NCBI RefSeq assembly: GCF_003732545.1
Contig: NZ_AYKF01000065.1
Location: 1 to 58,634, forward strand
Length of the DNA: 58,634 nt
Reading direction: 5' to 3'
DNA from: Salinisphaera orenii subsp. halophila YIM 95161
GTDB taxonomy: Bacteria > Pseudomonadota > Gammaproteobacteria > Nevskiales > Salinisphaeraceae
Shown here: piece after piece, positions 33,435-41,663 of the stretch
Position numbering within the stretch: position 1 is the first letter of the stretch
Layout: every line of letters starts with the position of its first letter
Translations under genes and position numbers: made by a program
The notes under the pieces: generated by a model
The model's database searches: none
Seen by the model: only the letters and a program-made list of their open reading frames with translations
Told to the model about the DNA's origin: nothing

Positions 33435-34076
33435 CTAGGGGGCGAGCCGTTCGAGGGCCCAGGCATCGTTGTCGCGACGGTAGCGCAGCCGGTCGTGCAG
33501 GCGGCCGTGCCGGGCCTGCCAGAACTCGATGCTGTCGGCGACCAGCGCATAGCCGCCCCAGTGCGGCGGGCGGGGGACGTCCCGGCCCTCGAACTGCGCC
33601 TCGGCCCGGCTCAGGCGCTGGTCCAGCTCGGCCCGGCCGGGAATGACCTCGCTCTGCGGCGAGGCGTGGGCCCCGATCCGGCTGATGCGCGCGCGCCGGG
33701 CGAAATAGGCGTCCGCGTCCTCGGGCCCGAGCTTGTGGACCGTGCCGGTCACCCGGACCTGGCGCTCGATCGGCTCCCACCAGAACACCAGGGCCGCATC
33801 CGGGTGCACGGCCAGGGCCGCGCCCTTGCGGCTTTCGTAGTTGGTGTAGAAGCGAAAGCCGTCGGCGTCGAACCCCTTGAGCAGCACGATGCGCGCCGAG
33901 GGCCGTCCGTCCGGATCGATGGTGGCCAGCGTCATGGCGCTGGGCTCCTTCAACCCGCAGCCGCGGGCGGCCTCGTACCAGTGGCCGAACAGGGCCAACG
34001 GATCGGCCGGTACCGCGTCCTCGTTGAGGTCGTCGCGGTCGAGATCGCCCTGCCAGGCACTCGGCGCGTCGCTCAT
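33435..34076 (-). CDS. pdxH: Pyridoxamine 5'-phosphate oxidase
   Basis: A 213-residue PdxH: it oxidises pyridoxine or pyridoxamine 5'-phosphate to pyridoxal 5'-phosphate using FMN and O2. Family blocks are RIVLLKGFDADGFRFYTNYESRKG (split), FWWEPIERQVRVTG, SPQSEVI, PPHWGGYAL and the C-terminal FWQARHGRLHDRLRYRR ending ERLAP. The start matches the family length. It follows the dodecin gene by five bases on the same strand. Confidence 0.95.
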   Translation of the reverse strand: MSDAPSAWQGDLDRDDLNEDAVPADPLALFGHWYEAARGCGLKEPSAMTLATIDPDGRPSARIVLLKGFDADGFRFYTNYESRKGAALAVHPDAALVFWWEPIERQVRVTGTVHKLGPEDADAYFARRARISRIGAHASPQSEVIPGRAELDQRLSRAEAQFEGRDVPRPPHWGGYALVADSIEFWQARHGRLHDRLRYRRDNDAWALERLAP

Positions 34077-34081
34077 GCGGG

Positions 34082-34291
34082 CTAGTCCTCGAGCGTGAAG
34101 CCGACCTTCACGGAGACCTGCCAGTGCGCGATCTCGCCGCCCTCAACGTGGCCGCGGGTCTCGGTGACCTGGAACCAGCGCATGTGCTTGATCGTCTTCG
34201 AGGCTTCCCGGATCGCCTTGCGCACGGCGTCTTCCTGGCTGGTCTCGGAGGAGCCGGTGAGCTCGACGGTCTTGTAGACGTTGTCAGTCAT
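34082..34291 (-). CDS. Dodecin (flavin-binding storage protein)
   Basis: A 69-residue dodecin, a dodecameric shell that stacks flavins. The signature [43 protein letters not shown] and QVSVKVGF is complete, with the flavin-stacking Trp in RWFQV and the Gln of WQVSVK. The ATG at 34291 (MTDNVYK) is the family start; one 18 bp upstream is less typical. It is directly upstream of pdxH, an FMN enzyme. Confidence 0.92.
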   Translation of the reverse strand: MTDNVYKTVELTGSSETSQEDAVRKAIREASKTIKHMRWFQVTETRGHVEGGEIAHWQVSVKVGFTLED

Positions 34292-34440
34292 GATGAAAGT
34301 CGGTTGCAACGGATTTGGCGCTTAGCCTACGCCGCGCGTCGTTCGCGCTCAAGAACGCGGGCACGCCGGGCCGCGATGCCGAGCAAGCGCTCGATATGGT
34401 ACAAAAGCGGCCCGTTTTTCATCCTTTTCGCGAGCCCAGC

Positions 34441-35427
34441 ATGAAAGCACTGCGCATAGTCGACACCGATGACGGCACCCGCGGCGAATTGACCGATGTG
34501 GCCCTCGATACCCTCTCCGAAGGCGATGTGGTCATCAAGGCCCGCTATTCGTCGCTGAACTTCAAGGACGCGCTGGCGATCACCGGCCAGGGCAAGATCG
34601 CGCGCAAGCGCCCGCTCAACGCTGGCATCGACGTCGCCGGCACGGTCGAATCGAGCGAGGATGCGCGCTTTTCACCCGGCGACGAGGTGCTGGTGACGGG
34701 CTGGTTTCTCAGCGAGACCCGCGACGGCGGCCTGGCCGAATACGTGCGCGTGCCGGCCGACTGCGTGACCGCCCGGCCCGAGGGCCTGAGCCTCTGGGAG
34801 ACTATGGCGATCGGCACCGCCGGCTTCACCGCGGGCATGGCGATCAAGCGCATGCGCGACAACTTCCAGGCGCCCGAGCAGGGACCGGTCGTGGTCACCG
34901 GCGCGACCGGCGGCGTCGGCATGTTCGCCATCGACATGCTCGCCGGCGCCGGCTACGAGGTCATCGCGGTGTCGCGCAAGGCCGAGCAACACGGCGACTT
35001 CCTCCGTCAGCTCGGCGCGACCGACGTGATCGGCCCCGAGGCGCTCGACCTCGAAGGCAAGCCCATGGGCAAGCCGGTCTATGCCGGCGGCATCGACGCC
35101 GTGGGCGGCGAGCTGCTGGCCAATTTGCTCGGCCACGTGCATCCCTACGGCAACGTCGCGGCCATCGGCCTGGCGGGCAGCCCCAAGCTGCCGACCATGG
35201 TCCTGCCCTTCATCCTGCGCGGCGTGTCGCTGCTGGGTATCCATTCGGTGGAATGTCCGCCGGCCTGGCGCGAGCAGATCTGGGCCGCCATGGCCGGCGC
35301 GGACAAACCGTCTCATCTGGACAGCATTGCAACGCAAACCGTAGGCTTGCGCGACGTTTTCGACGTGTGCGAGGCCATCATGGCGGGCCGCAACACCGGC
35401 CGCACGGTGGTGGATATCCAGGCCTAG
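34441..35427 (+). CDS. acuI: Acrylyl-CoA reductase AcuI/YhdH family
   Basis: A 328-residue zinc-free medium-chain dehydrogenase/reductase. SSLNFKDALAITGQGKIARKRPLNAGIDVAGTV and VVTGATGGVGMFAIDMLAGAGYEVIAVSRK (NADPH-binding Rossmann motif) are typical, and LLGIHSVECPP is a YhdH/AcuI block. AcuI reduces toxic acrylyl-CoA to propionyl-CoA with NADPH. The gene symbol rests on family likeness; related proteins are annotated as YhdH quinone oxidoreductases. The 2-methylcitrate synthase gene begins 37 bp later, which supports a propionyl-CoA link. Confidence 0.84.
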   Translation: MKALRIVDTDDGTRGELTDVALDTLSEGDVVIKARYSSLNFKDALAITGQGKIARKRPLNAGIDVAGTVESSEDARFSPGDEVLVTGWFLSETRDGGLAEYVRVPADCVTARPEGLSLWETMAIGTAGFTAGMAIKRMRDNFQAPEQGPVVVTGATGGVGMFAIDMLAGAGYEVIAVSRKAEQHGDFLRQLGATDVIGPEALDLEGKPMGKPVYAGGIDAVGGELLANLLGHVHPYGNVAAIGLAGSPKLPTMVLPFILRGVSLLGIHSVECPPAWREQIWAAMAGADKPSHLDSIATQTVGLRDVFDVCEAIMAGRNTGRTVVDIQA

Positions 35428-35464
35428 GCGGCATCCGGCCATCTTTGATCACGAGGAGTTTGGG

Positions 35465-36598
35465 ATGAGCAACAACGAGAACAGCGCCGGCCTGGCCGGC
35501 GTCACCGCCGGCAAGACGGCCGTCTGCACGGTCGGCAAGAAAGGCGTGGGCCTGACGTATCGCGGCTATCTTATCGAGGACCTGGCGGCGAAGGCCGAGT
35601 TCGAGGAGGTCGCCTACCTCATGCTCTACGGCGAGCTGCCGACCCAGAGCCAGCTCGACGCCTACAAGCAGCGCCTGATCGGCATGCGTGGCCTGCCCGA
35701 TGCGGTCAAGAAGGCGCTCGAGCTCACGCCGGGCGATGCGCATCCCATGGACGTCATGCGCACCGGCGCCTCGGTGCTGGGCACCGTCGAACAGGAGAAC
35801 GATCCCGAGGCCCAGCAGCACAATATCGCCGATCGCCTGCTGGCGAGCTTCCCGTCGATGCTGCTGTACTGGTATCACTTCACCGACAGCGGCAAGCGCA
35901 TCGACGTCGAGACCGATGACGACAAGATCGGCGGCCATTTCCTGCATCTGCTGCATGGCGAGAAGCCGAGCGCGGACGCCACCAAGGCGATGTCGACCTC
36001 GCTCATCCTCTACGCCGAGCACGAGTTCAACGCCTCGACGTTCACCGCGCGCGTGGTCACGGCCACGCTGAGCGACTTCTACAGCGCGGTCACCGCCGCC
36101 ATCGGCGCCCTGCGCGGCCCGCTGCACGGCGGTGCCAACGAAAAGGCCATGGAACTGATCCAGACCTTCGAGGACGCCGACGCGGCGGAGAAGGGCCTCA
36201 AGGAGATGATGGCGCGCAAGGAAAAGATCATGGGCTTCGGCCATCGCGTCTACAAGACGCACGATCCGCGCAATCCGATCATCAAGGAATGGTCGAAGCA
36301 CTTCGCCGGCGACGATGCCTACAAGCGCAATCTCTACGAGATCTCCGAGCGCATCGAACAGGTGATGTGGGACGAGAAGAAGCTGTTTCCGAACGCGGAC
36401 TTCTACCACGCCACGGCGTATCACTTCCTCGGCATTCCGACCCACCTGTTCACGCCCATCTTCGTGATCTCGCGGCTGACGGGCTGGGGCGCGCACATCT
36501 TCGAGCAGCGCGCCGACAACCGGCTGATCCGGCCGAACGCGGAATACGTGGGCCCGGAGATCCGCGACTTCCGCCCGATCGATCAGCGCGGGTCATAG
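35465..36598 (+). CDS. prpC: 2-Methylcitrate synthase / citrate synthase (type II-like)
   Basis: A 377-residue citrate synthase family protein that best fits PrpC, which joins propionyl-CoA and oxaloacetate to give 2-methylcitrate. It opens with GLAGVTAGKTAVCTVG and YRGYLIEDLA, then shares HPMDVMRTGASVLG, LLYWYHF, ETDDDKIGGHFLHLLHGEKPS, LYAEHEFNASTFTARV, LRGPLHGGANEKAMEL and FGHRVYKTHDPR with PrpC proteins. The catalytic histidines and aspartate lie in these blocks. Standard prpB and prpD/acnD are not adjacent, so citrate synthase activity is a second possibility. GAGGAG precedes the ATG. Confidence 0.87.
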   Translation: MSNNENSAGLAGVTAGKTAVCTVGKKGVGLTYRGYLIEDLAAKAEFEEVAYLMLYGELPTQSQLDAYKQRLIGMRGLPDAVKKALELTPGDAHPMDVMRTGASVLGTVEQENDPEAQQHNIADRLLASFPSMLLYWYHFTDSGKRIDVETDDDKIGGHFLHLLHGEKPSADATKAMSTSLILYAEHEFNASTFTARVVTATLSDFYSAVTAAIGALRGPLHGGANEKAMELIQTFEDADAAEKGLKEMMARKEKIMGFGHRVYKTHDPRNPIIKEWSKHFAGDDAYKRNLYEISERIEQVMWDEKKLFPNADFYHATAYHFLGIPTHLFTPIFVISRLTGWGAHIFEQRADNRLIRPNAEYVGPEIRDFRPIDQRGS

Positions 36599-36680
36599 AA
36601 TGCGGCGCCCGCTTCCCGGCGGGCGTGGCACCCGGTAGTCTCGGCCCCATGAGCGATCAATCGGCGGCGGGGAGATGCAG

Positions 36681-37076
36681 ATGATTCTGGCGTACTGGTG
36701 CGTGCTGATCGCGGCGTTCATGCCGGTGGCCTTCGTCGCCTATGCGAAGTTCGCCGGCGGCTCGCGGCGGATGGATCTGGCCGATAACCACCACCCGCGG
36801 GCGTGGCTGGAGCAGACCGAGGGCGCGCAGAAACGCGCCTACTGGGCCCAGCTCAATTCGTTCGAGGCCTTTCCGCCGTTCGCCGCGGGCGTGATCATCG
36901 CGGTGATCTCCGGCGGCTCGATCGGCGCGATCAACGTCTTTGCGGTGCTGTTCGTGCTGCTGCGCATCGCCTACGGCTGGTGCTATATCACCGATCGGGC
37001 CACGGCGCGCAGTCTCGTCTGGTTCGGTGCCACCGCCTGCACCATCGCGCTGTTTCTGGTCGCCGCGATCGGCTAG
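36681..37076 (+). CDS. MAPEG family membrane protein
   Basis: A 131-residue protein with four membrane segments in the MAPEG pattern (membrane-associated eicosanoid and glutathione metabolism). The conserved stretch RAYWAQLNSFEAFPPFAAGVI (about residues 52-72, split) includes the E-x-F/P-P-F motif, and RIAYGWCYITDRATARSLVW follows. Bacterial members may act as glutathione transferases or peroxidases. The ATG at 36681 is six bases after GGGGAG; the ATG at 36675 is too near. Confidence 0.83.
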   Translation: MILAYWCVLIAAFMPVAFVAYAKFAGGSRRMDLADNHHPRAWLEQTEGAQKRAYWAQLNSFEAFPPFAAGVIIAVISGGSIGAINVFAVLFVLLRIAYGWCYITDRATARSLVWFGATACTIALFLVAAIG

Positions 37077-37600
37077 GGCGTCGCGGCGCCCGGGCGAACG
37101 CCCGCGCCGCGCGCGCGATGCGCGCCTGACGGGTGGCCCGGCGATGTTCGGGCCGGTGGACTTTCGTTGCCGCCCTTCCGAGGCCCGGGTCGGGGCGCGG
37201 ACCGGCCGATGCTCGATTCGTTTCGATGCTGCGGGCACGGCCGCGCGATCGCCCCGGTTTGACGCCCTGCTCCGGGCCCGGGGCGCACGGCGGCGCCCGG
37301 CCGGGCTCACGAGGCATGACCGAGCTGTCGCATCGCCTGCCGGTCGGTCGCTTCGGCGCCTCGCCTCGGCCGCCGAGCGTCCGGAACGCGCGGCGTCATG
37401 CCCTTCGCGCTCGGGGATCGCTATCATGCAGGATGGCCGGTACACGCCGGCTCGATCGTGGTCGTGGCCCGGCACGCCGGGTCGCCGATGAAAAATCGAA
37501 CGACAAGAGCACTACGAGCGAGGGATGGGATCGGCGTCGCCCCGGGGCGGTGTCATCGGCTTTTGCATGCGGCGCCCTTCAGGGGTGCGAGAGGAGCGAG
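37077..37600. other. Gene-free stretch upstream of the wax-ester synthase gene
   Basis: About 520 bp with no supportable gene. It has a possible -10 box (TATCAT, 37422-37427) and a small AT-rich patch near 37491-37503. The 3' end carries a good GAGGAG ribosome site for the next gene. An open frame continues upstream from the wax-ester synthase gene, but the ribosome site and family length place the start at 37601. Confidence 0.45.
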
Positions 37601-39055
37601 ATGCGGACCAAGCGACTCAATCTGGTCGATATGGCCTGGCTGCGGGTGGAATCGGCGCGCGCGCCGATGCACGTCGGCGGCCTGCTGACCTTCCACAAGC
37701 CGGCGGATGCGCCGGCGGACTTCTGCCAGCAGGTCGTCGATGCCTGGCGCAGCCACAGCGCGGCCTACCGGCCGTGGAACCAGCGGCTGCGTCCCGGTCG
37801 GTTCAACTATCTGTCGCCCGAATGGGAGCTGCTCGACACCATCGACGTCGACTATCACTTCCGCCATTCCGCGCTGCCCGCGCCGGGCGGCGAGCTGGAG
37901 CTCGGCACGCTGACCTCGCGCCTGCACAGCCATCCGCTGGATTTCTCGCGTCCGCCCTGGGAATGCCATCTGATCGAGGGGCTGGAGAACGAGCGCTTCG
38001 CGATCTACCTCAAGATGCACCATTCCCTGATCGACGGTGTCGCCGGCATGCGGCTGCTGGCGCGCGCGCTGGCGGAGACGCCGGACGAGCCCGAGCGGCC
38101 GCCGTTCTGGGCCATCGAGCCGAAGCAGCGGCGCTGGAAGAAGGCGCCTGAGGAGACGCCGCCGGGGCTGTATCGCGCCGTGGCCGAACTGACCTCGGGC
38201 GCCCGCGAGCAGGTCACCTCGCTGCCCGGCTTCGCCAGCGTTCTGCGCGACATGCTCAGTGCCGCGCGTTCGAAGACGCGCAGCCTCGGCCTGCCCTTCG
38301 CCGCGCCGCAGTCGATCCTCAACGGCCGGATCGACGCCACCCGGCGCTATGCGACCCAGCTCTATCCGCTGTCCGAGCTGCGCATGCTGGCGCGGGCCGC
38401 GGGCGTGTCCGTCAACGACATCGTGCTCACCATCTGCGGCACCGCGCTGCGCCGCTATCTGCGCGAGCTGGGCGAACTGCCGGCCAAGCCGCTCACCGCC
38501 GGGATCCCGGTGTCCGTGCGCCCGGCCGACGACGAGGATTGCGGCAACGCCATCACCTTCATCATCGCGAGCCTGGCCACGGACGTGGCCGACATTCGCG
38601 AGCGGCTCGAGATCGTGTCCGCCTCCACGCGCCAGGCCAAGCAGAACCTGGAGAAGCTCTCGGCCGCCGCGATCACCCAGTACACGGTCGCGCTCATGGC
38701 GCCCTACGTGCTGTCGCTGGTCTCGGGCATGGCCGGGCGTACCCGGCCGGTGTTCAACGTCACGGTCTCCAACGTGCCGGGCCCGCGCAAGCCGCTCTAC
38801 ATCCGCGGTGCGCGCATGGAGGCCTTCTATCCCACCTCGCTGGTCACCCACGGCCAGGCGCTGAACATCACCGTGCACGGCTATGCCGACACCATGGGCT
38901 TCGGTTTCATCGGCTGTCACGACAGCCTGCCTTCGATGCAGAACGTCGCGGTCTATGCCGGCGAGGCGATGGCGGAACTCAAGGCGCTCTATCTGGACGG
39001 CGCCGGCGACGCGCCGCGACGCAAGCAGCCGAGCCGGCGCTCGCCGCGCGGCTGA
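37601..39055 (+). CDS. Wax ester synthase / diacylglycerol acyltransferase (WS/DGAT)
   Basis: A 484-residue acyltransferase that joins acyl-CoA to fatty alcohols or diacylglycerol to make storage lipid. The catalytic HHxxxDG motif is HHSLIDG at residues 140-146, followed by the family's C-terminal block VSNVPGPRKPLY near residue 388. The N-terminus (LVDMAWLRVESARAPMHVGGLL) and the length match bacterial WS/DGATs such as Acinetobacter AtfA. ATG at 37601 has GAGGAG four to five bases upstream. It stands alone; the wax substrates would come from elsewhere. Confidence 0.92.
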   Translation: MRTKRLNLVDMAWLRVESARAPMHVGGLLTFHKPADAPADFCQQVVDAWRSHSAAYRPWNQRLRPGRFNYLSPEWELLDTIDVDYHFRHSALPAPGGELELGTLTSRLHSHPLDFSRPPWECHLIEGLENERFAIYLKMHHSLIDGVAGMRLLARALAETPDEPERPPFWAIEPKQRRWKKAPEETPPGLYRAVAELTSGAREQVTSLPGFASVLRDMLSAARSKTRSLGLPFAAPQSILNGRIDATRRYATQLYPLSELRMLARAAGVSVNDIVLTICGTALRRYLRELGELPAKPLTAGIPVSVRPADDEDCGNAITFIIASLATDVADIRERLEIVSASTRQAKQNLEKLSAAAITQYTVALMAPYVLSLVSGMAGRTRPVFNVTVSNVPGPRKPLYIRGARMEAFYPTSLVTHGQALNITVHGYADTMGFGFIGCHDSLPSMQNVAVYAGEAMAELKALYLDGAGDAPRRKQPSRRSPRG

Positions 39056-39725
39056 GGTCGCGCGGCCGGGCGGCCGGTCCCGAACCCCGGCCTAGGCAGG
39101 CGGCGTGCGTTCCGGCCACGCGTGGCCCCGTATCGCCGTGCCGAGGCACCGCAACCGCGCGCCACCGGCCGGCTGGAACGTGCGTTCGGGGCGGCCGGTG
39201 CTCGTGGGGCCGGCCTGCGCCGAGCACGTCGGTTCGATTGCGAAAGGCGCGACGCTGGCCGGGGTACCCGACCGCGCCGCCGAGTCCGGGCAGCCCGGGC
39301 GCGGTGGCGACGCCCCGGCGGCCGCCGATCGATATGTCGATGCACGCACGCGGCCGGACGGTCGTCGGGGCCGAGCGCGGTCCGGGGGAATGCCTCGTCG
39401 CCGCCCCGCGCCGCATCGGGGTGTCGCCGTGCCGCGGCAGCCGGGTCGAGACGGTATCGGTGTATCATGCGGTCGACCGTCGACCGAATATGCGGGCGTC
39501 ATCGCGGTCACGGAAGGTTCTTGCTCCGCGTCCCGGCCTTCGGGATCGCGGCCGGGAACCCCGCGATGCTCGGCGGCCTCGTGGCCGACCACGCCACGAC
39601 AGCGAGCTGCGCCGGCGCCGGACATCGCCGGGTTTTATCGCGATCCGGTGTCATCGGCGACGCCGGGCGAGGTCGGCACGCATGACGGTGCGGGGTCGCG
39701 CCCGCGTTAAGAAACGGGAACGGAC
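39056..39725. other. Gene-free stretch of 670 bp
   Basis: No credible gene on either strand. A TATCAT hexamer near 39462-39468 could be a -10 box for the dehydrogenase gene, 260 bp away. The sequence is GC-rich with short palindromes such as CCACGCGTGG near 39116-39125. No terminator is evident after the wax-ester synthase gene. Confidence 0.42.
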
Positions 39726-40658
39726 ATGCCCCTGGTACTCCTCATCGTCGACCTGCCGGCAGCCTATCGGCAACGGATCGCCGACCGTTACGAGCTGGCG
39801 TGCCTCGCCCCGGGCGAGATCGTGCCCGACAATCCGCTGTGCCGGCGCGCGGCGGTGGTCTGGACCAACGGCATGGTGGGGCTGTCCGATGCCGCCATGG
39901 CGGCGCTGCCGGCGCTGGAGATCATCGTCTGCCAGGGCGTGGGCCATGACGGCGTGGACCGGGCGGCGGCGCAGCGGCGCGGCATTCCGGTGGTGGCGGG
40001 GCGCGGCGTGAACAGCACCACCGTGGCCGACCACGCGATGGCGCTGCTGCTGTCGCTGCTGCGCCGCGTGCCGCACTACGATCGCTGCGTGCGTGACGGC
40101 CAGTGGCTGGCCGTGCGCGAGCTGGAGCCGGTGCTGACCGGCCGTCGGGTGGGCATTCTGGGCTTCGGCCGCATCGGCCGCCTGATCGAACGACGGCTGC
40201 AGGGATTCGACTGCGAGATCGTCTATCACGCCCGGCGCCCGGCCGAGGCCAGGGTGGCCGACTACGCCGCCTCGCCGATCGAGCTGGCCGAGCGCTGCGA
40301 GCTGCTCGTGCTCTGCTGTCCCGGCGGGCCGGCGACGCACCATCTGGTCGACGCCGCGGTGCTCGAGGCGCTGGGCCCGAACGGCTGTGTGGTCAACGTC
40401 GCCCGCGGTTCGGTGGTCGACACCGAGGCGCTGGTCACGGCGCTCGAGAACGAGCGCATCGCCGGGGCGGCGCTGGACGTCATCGAGGGCGAGCCCGACG
40501 TGCCCGCGGCCTGTCGTACCCTGCCCAATCTCATCTGTACGCCCCACGTCGGCGGCCTGTCGGCGGTCGCATTCGACGAGATGGTGACCCAGGGGCTGGC
40601 TAGCCTCGCGGCCCATTTCGCCGGCGACGACTCGTTGCCCGGGCAGGTGACGCCCTGA
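39726..40658 (+). CDS. D-2-hydroxyacid dehydrogenase family protein
   Basis: A 310-residue NAD(P)-dependent dehydrogenase. It has the Rossmann motif VGILGFGRIGRLIERRL (GxGxxG), the substrate arginine in NVARGSVVD, the glutamate region LDVIEGEPDVP and the catalytic His in CTPHVGGLS. The family includes hydroxypyruvate and glyoxylate reductases; the short lead sequence and GVGHDGVD suggest that group. The exact substrate is not certain. Confidence 0.88.
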   Translation: MPLVLLIVDLPAAYRQRIADRYELACLAPGEIVPDNPLCRRAAVVWTNGMVGLSDAAMAALPALEIIVCQGVGHDGVDRAAAQRRGIPVVAGRGVNSTTVADHAMALLLSLLRRVPHYDRCVRDGQWLAVRELEPVLTGRRVGILGFGRIGRLIERRLQGFDCEIVYHARRPAEARVADYAASPIELAERCELLVLCCPGGPATHHLVDAAVLEALGPNGCVVNVARGSVVDTEALVTALENERIAGAALDVIEGEPDVPAACRTLPNLICTPHVGGLSAVAFDEMVTQGLASLAAHFAGDDSLPGQVTP

Positions 40659-40683
40659 GGGCGGATCCGCGCCGGCGGGGTGC

Positions 40684-41457
40684 TCAGCCGTTGCCCGGCG
40701 GCCCCCCGGGCTGCAGTCGCTGGAGGGCGCCGGCGTAGCCCGAGAAGCGCTGCGCCAGATGTTCCAGGATGGGCGCGATGTCCAGCTCCCGCGCCAGACG
40801 ATGGTCGGCGGCGCGTTGGTAGGCGCTGCAGCCCATGTCGCGGTAGTAGTCGAGCCCGAGCGCACTGCGCCCGTAGCGCTGGCGGTGTTCGATCCAGCCG
40901 CGGCCGATGCCGGCGAGATACAGCGCATAGTTGCCCATGTGCGCGTGCACCAGAAACTGCCGTTCGGGCCCGCTTTCCGCGGCTTCGGCCATGAGGTCGA
41001 CGAGATACTCGAAGGTCTCGTGCTCGCCGGGCTGGATGCGGTAGAGCCGGTCGGTGCGCACGAACAGACTCAGGAGATTGGCGAGATAGCGCTGCACGCG
41101 CCGCTGCAGATAGGTGCGCGGCCGTGGCAGGTGGCGGCGCAGCAGCACGTGGAAATACAGCTGGGGCGAGATGTCGAGCCAGCCGCCGGCCGCACCGGTG
41201 ACCTGCCGATAGACCGCCTCGCCCTCGATCAGCGCCTCCACCGCCGGCGAGGCGCCCGGGGCGAGCAGGCTGTCGTCGTCGCTCGGGTGGCCGGCGGCGG
41301 CGAGCAGGAAGGCGATATCGCCGGGCCGCAGCCAGATCGCGTCGGCGTGGGCGAAATCCGGCACCCGCGGGACCGGCGGCCGGTTGGCGTCCGGGCGGGC
41401 GGCATCCGCGCCGCGCCGCGCGCTGCTGAAATCCACGGGTACGATCTTGTCGCTCAT
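40684..41457 (-). CDS. Uncharacterised soluble protein
   Basis: A 257-residue protein with no signal peptide or membrane segment. Its N-terminus (residues 1-30) is polar and Ala/Arg/Asp-rich; the body is helical, with distinctive blocks ISPQLYFHVLLRRHLP (about residues 96-111), a run from 119 to 133 ending LFVRTDR, and HAHMGNYALYLAGI (about residues 171-184). I do not recognise a family. The coherent amino-acid pattern and ATG start support a real gene. It converges with the dehydrogenase gene and diverges from glnS. Confidence 0.65.
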   Translation of the reverse strand: MSDKIVPVDFSSARRGADAARPDANRPPVPRVPDFAHADAIWLRPGDIAFLLAAAGHPSDDDSLLAPGASPAVEALIEGEAVYRQVTGAAGGWLDISPQLYFHVLLRRHLPRPRTYLQRRVQRYLANLLSLFVRTDRLYRIQPGEHETFEYLVDLMAEAAESGPERQFLVHAHMGNYALYLAGIGRGWIEHRQRYGRSALGLDYYRDMGCSAYQRAADHRLARELDIAPILEHLAQRFSGYAGALQRLQPGGPPGNG

Positions 41458-41598
41458 CGAAAGCCCTCCGGTGGCCCTGTCCGCATTCTTGCGCACTGGG
41501 CGCGGCTTGCCCAGCGCGCGGCGCCCGGACCGGCGCCGATTGGGAGGCCGAATCCCGGGGCGGGGCCGCCCGGTCACGGCGGGTTCGCCTCGAAACGC

Positions 41599-41604
41599 TA
41601 TACT
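41599..41604 (+). promoter_or_regulatory. Candidate -10 box of glnS
   Basis: TATACT lies 59 bp before the chosen glnS ATG in the divergent gap. No good -35 box stands 17 bp upstream. Confidence 0.42.
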
Positions 41605-41663
41605 GATGCGGGAATGGATCTGAATTCGCAACCATGCGCCCCCTCGGGCGCGAGCCGCCTGGT

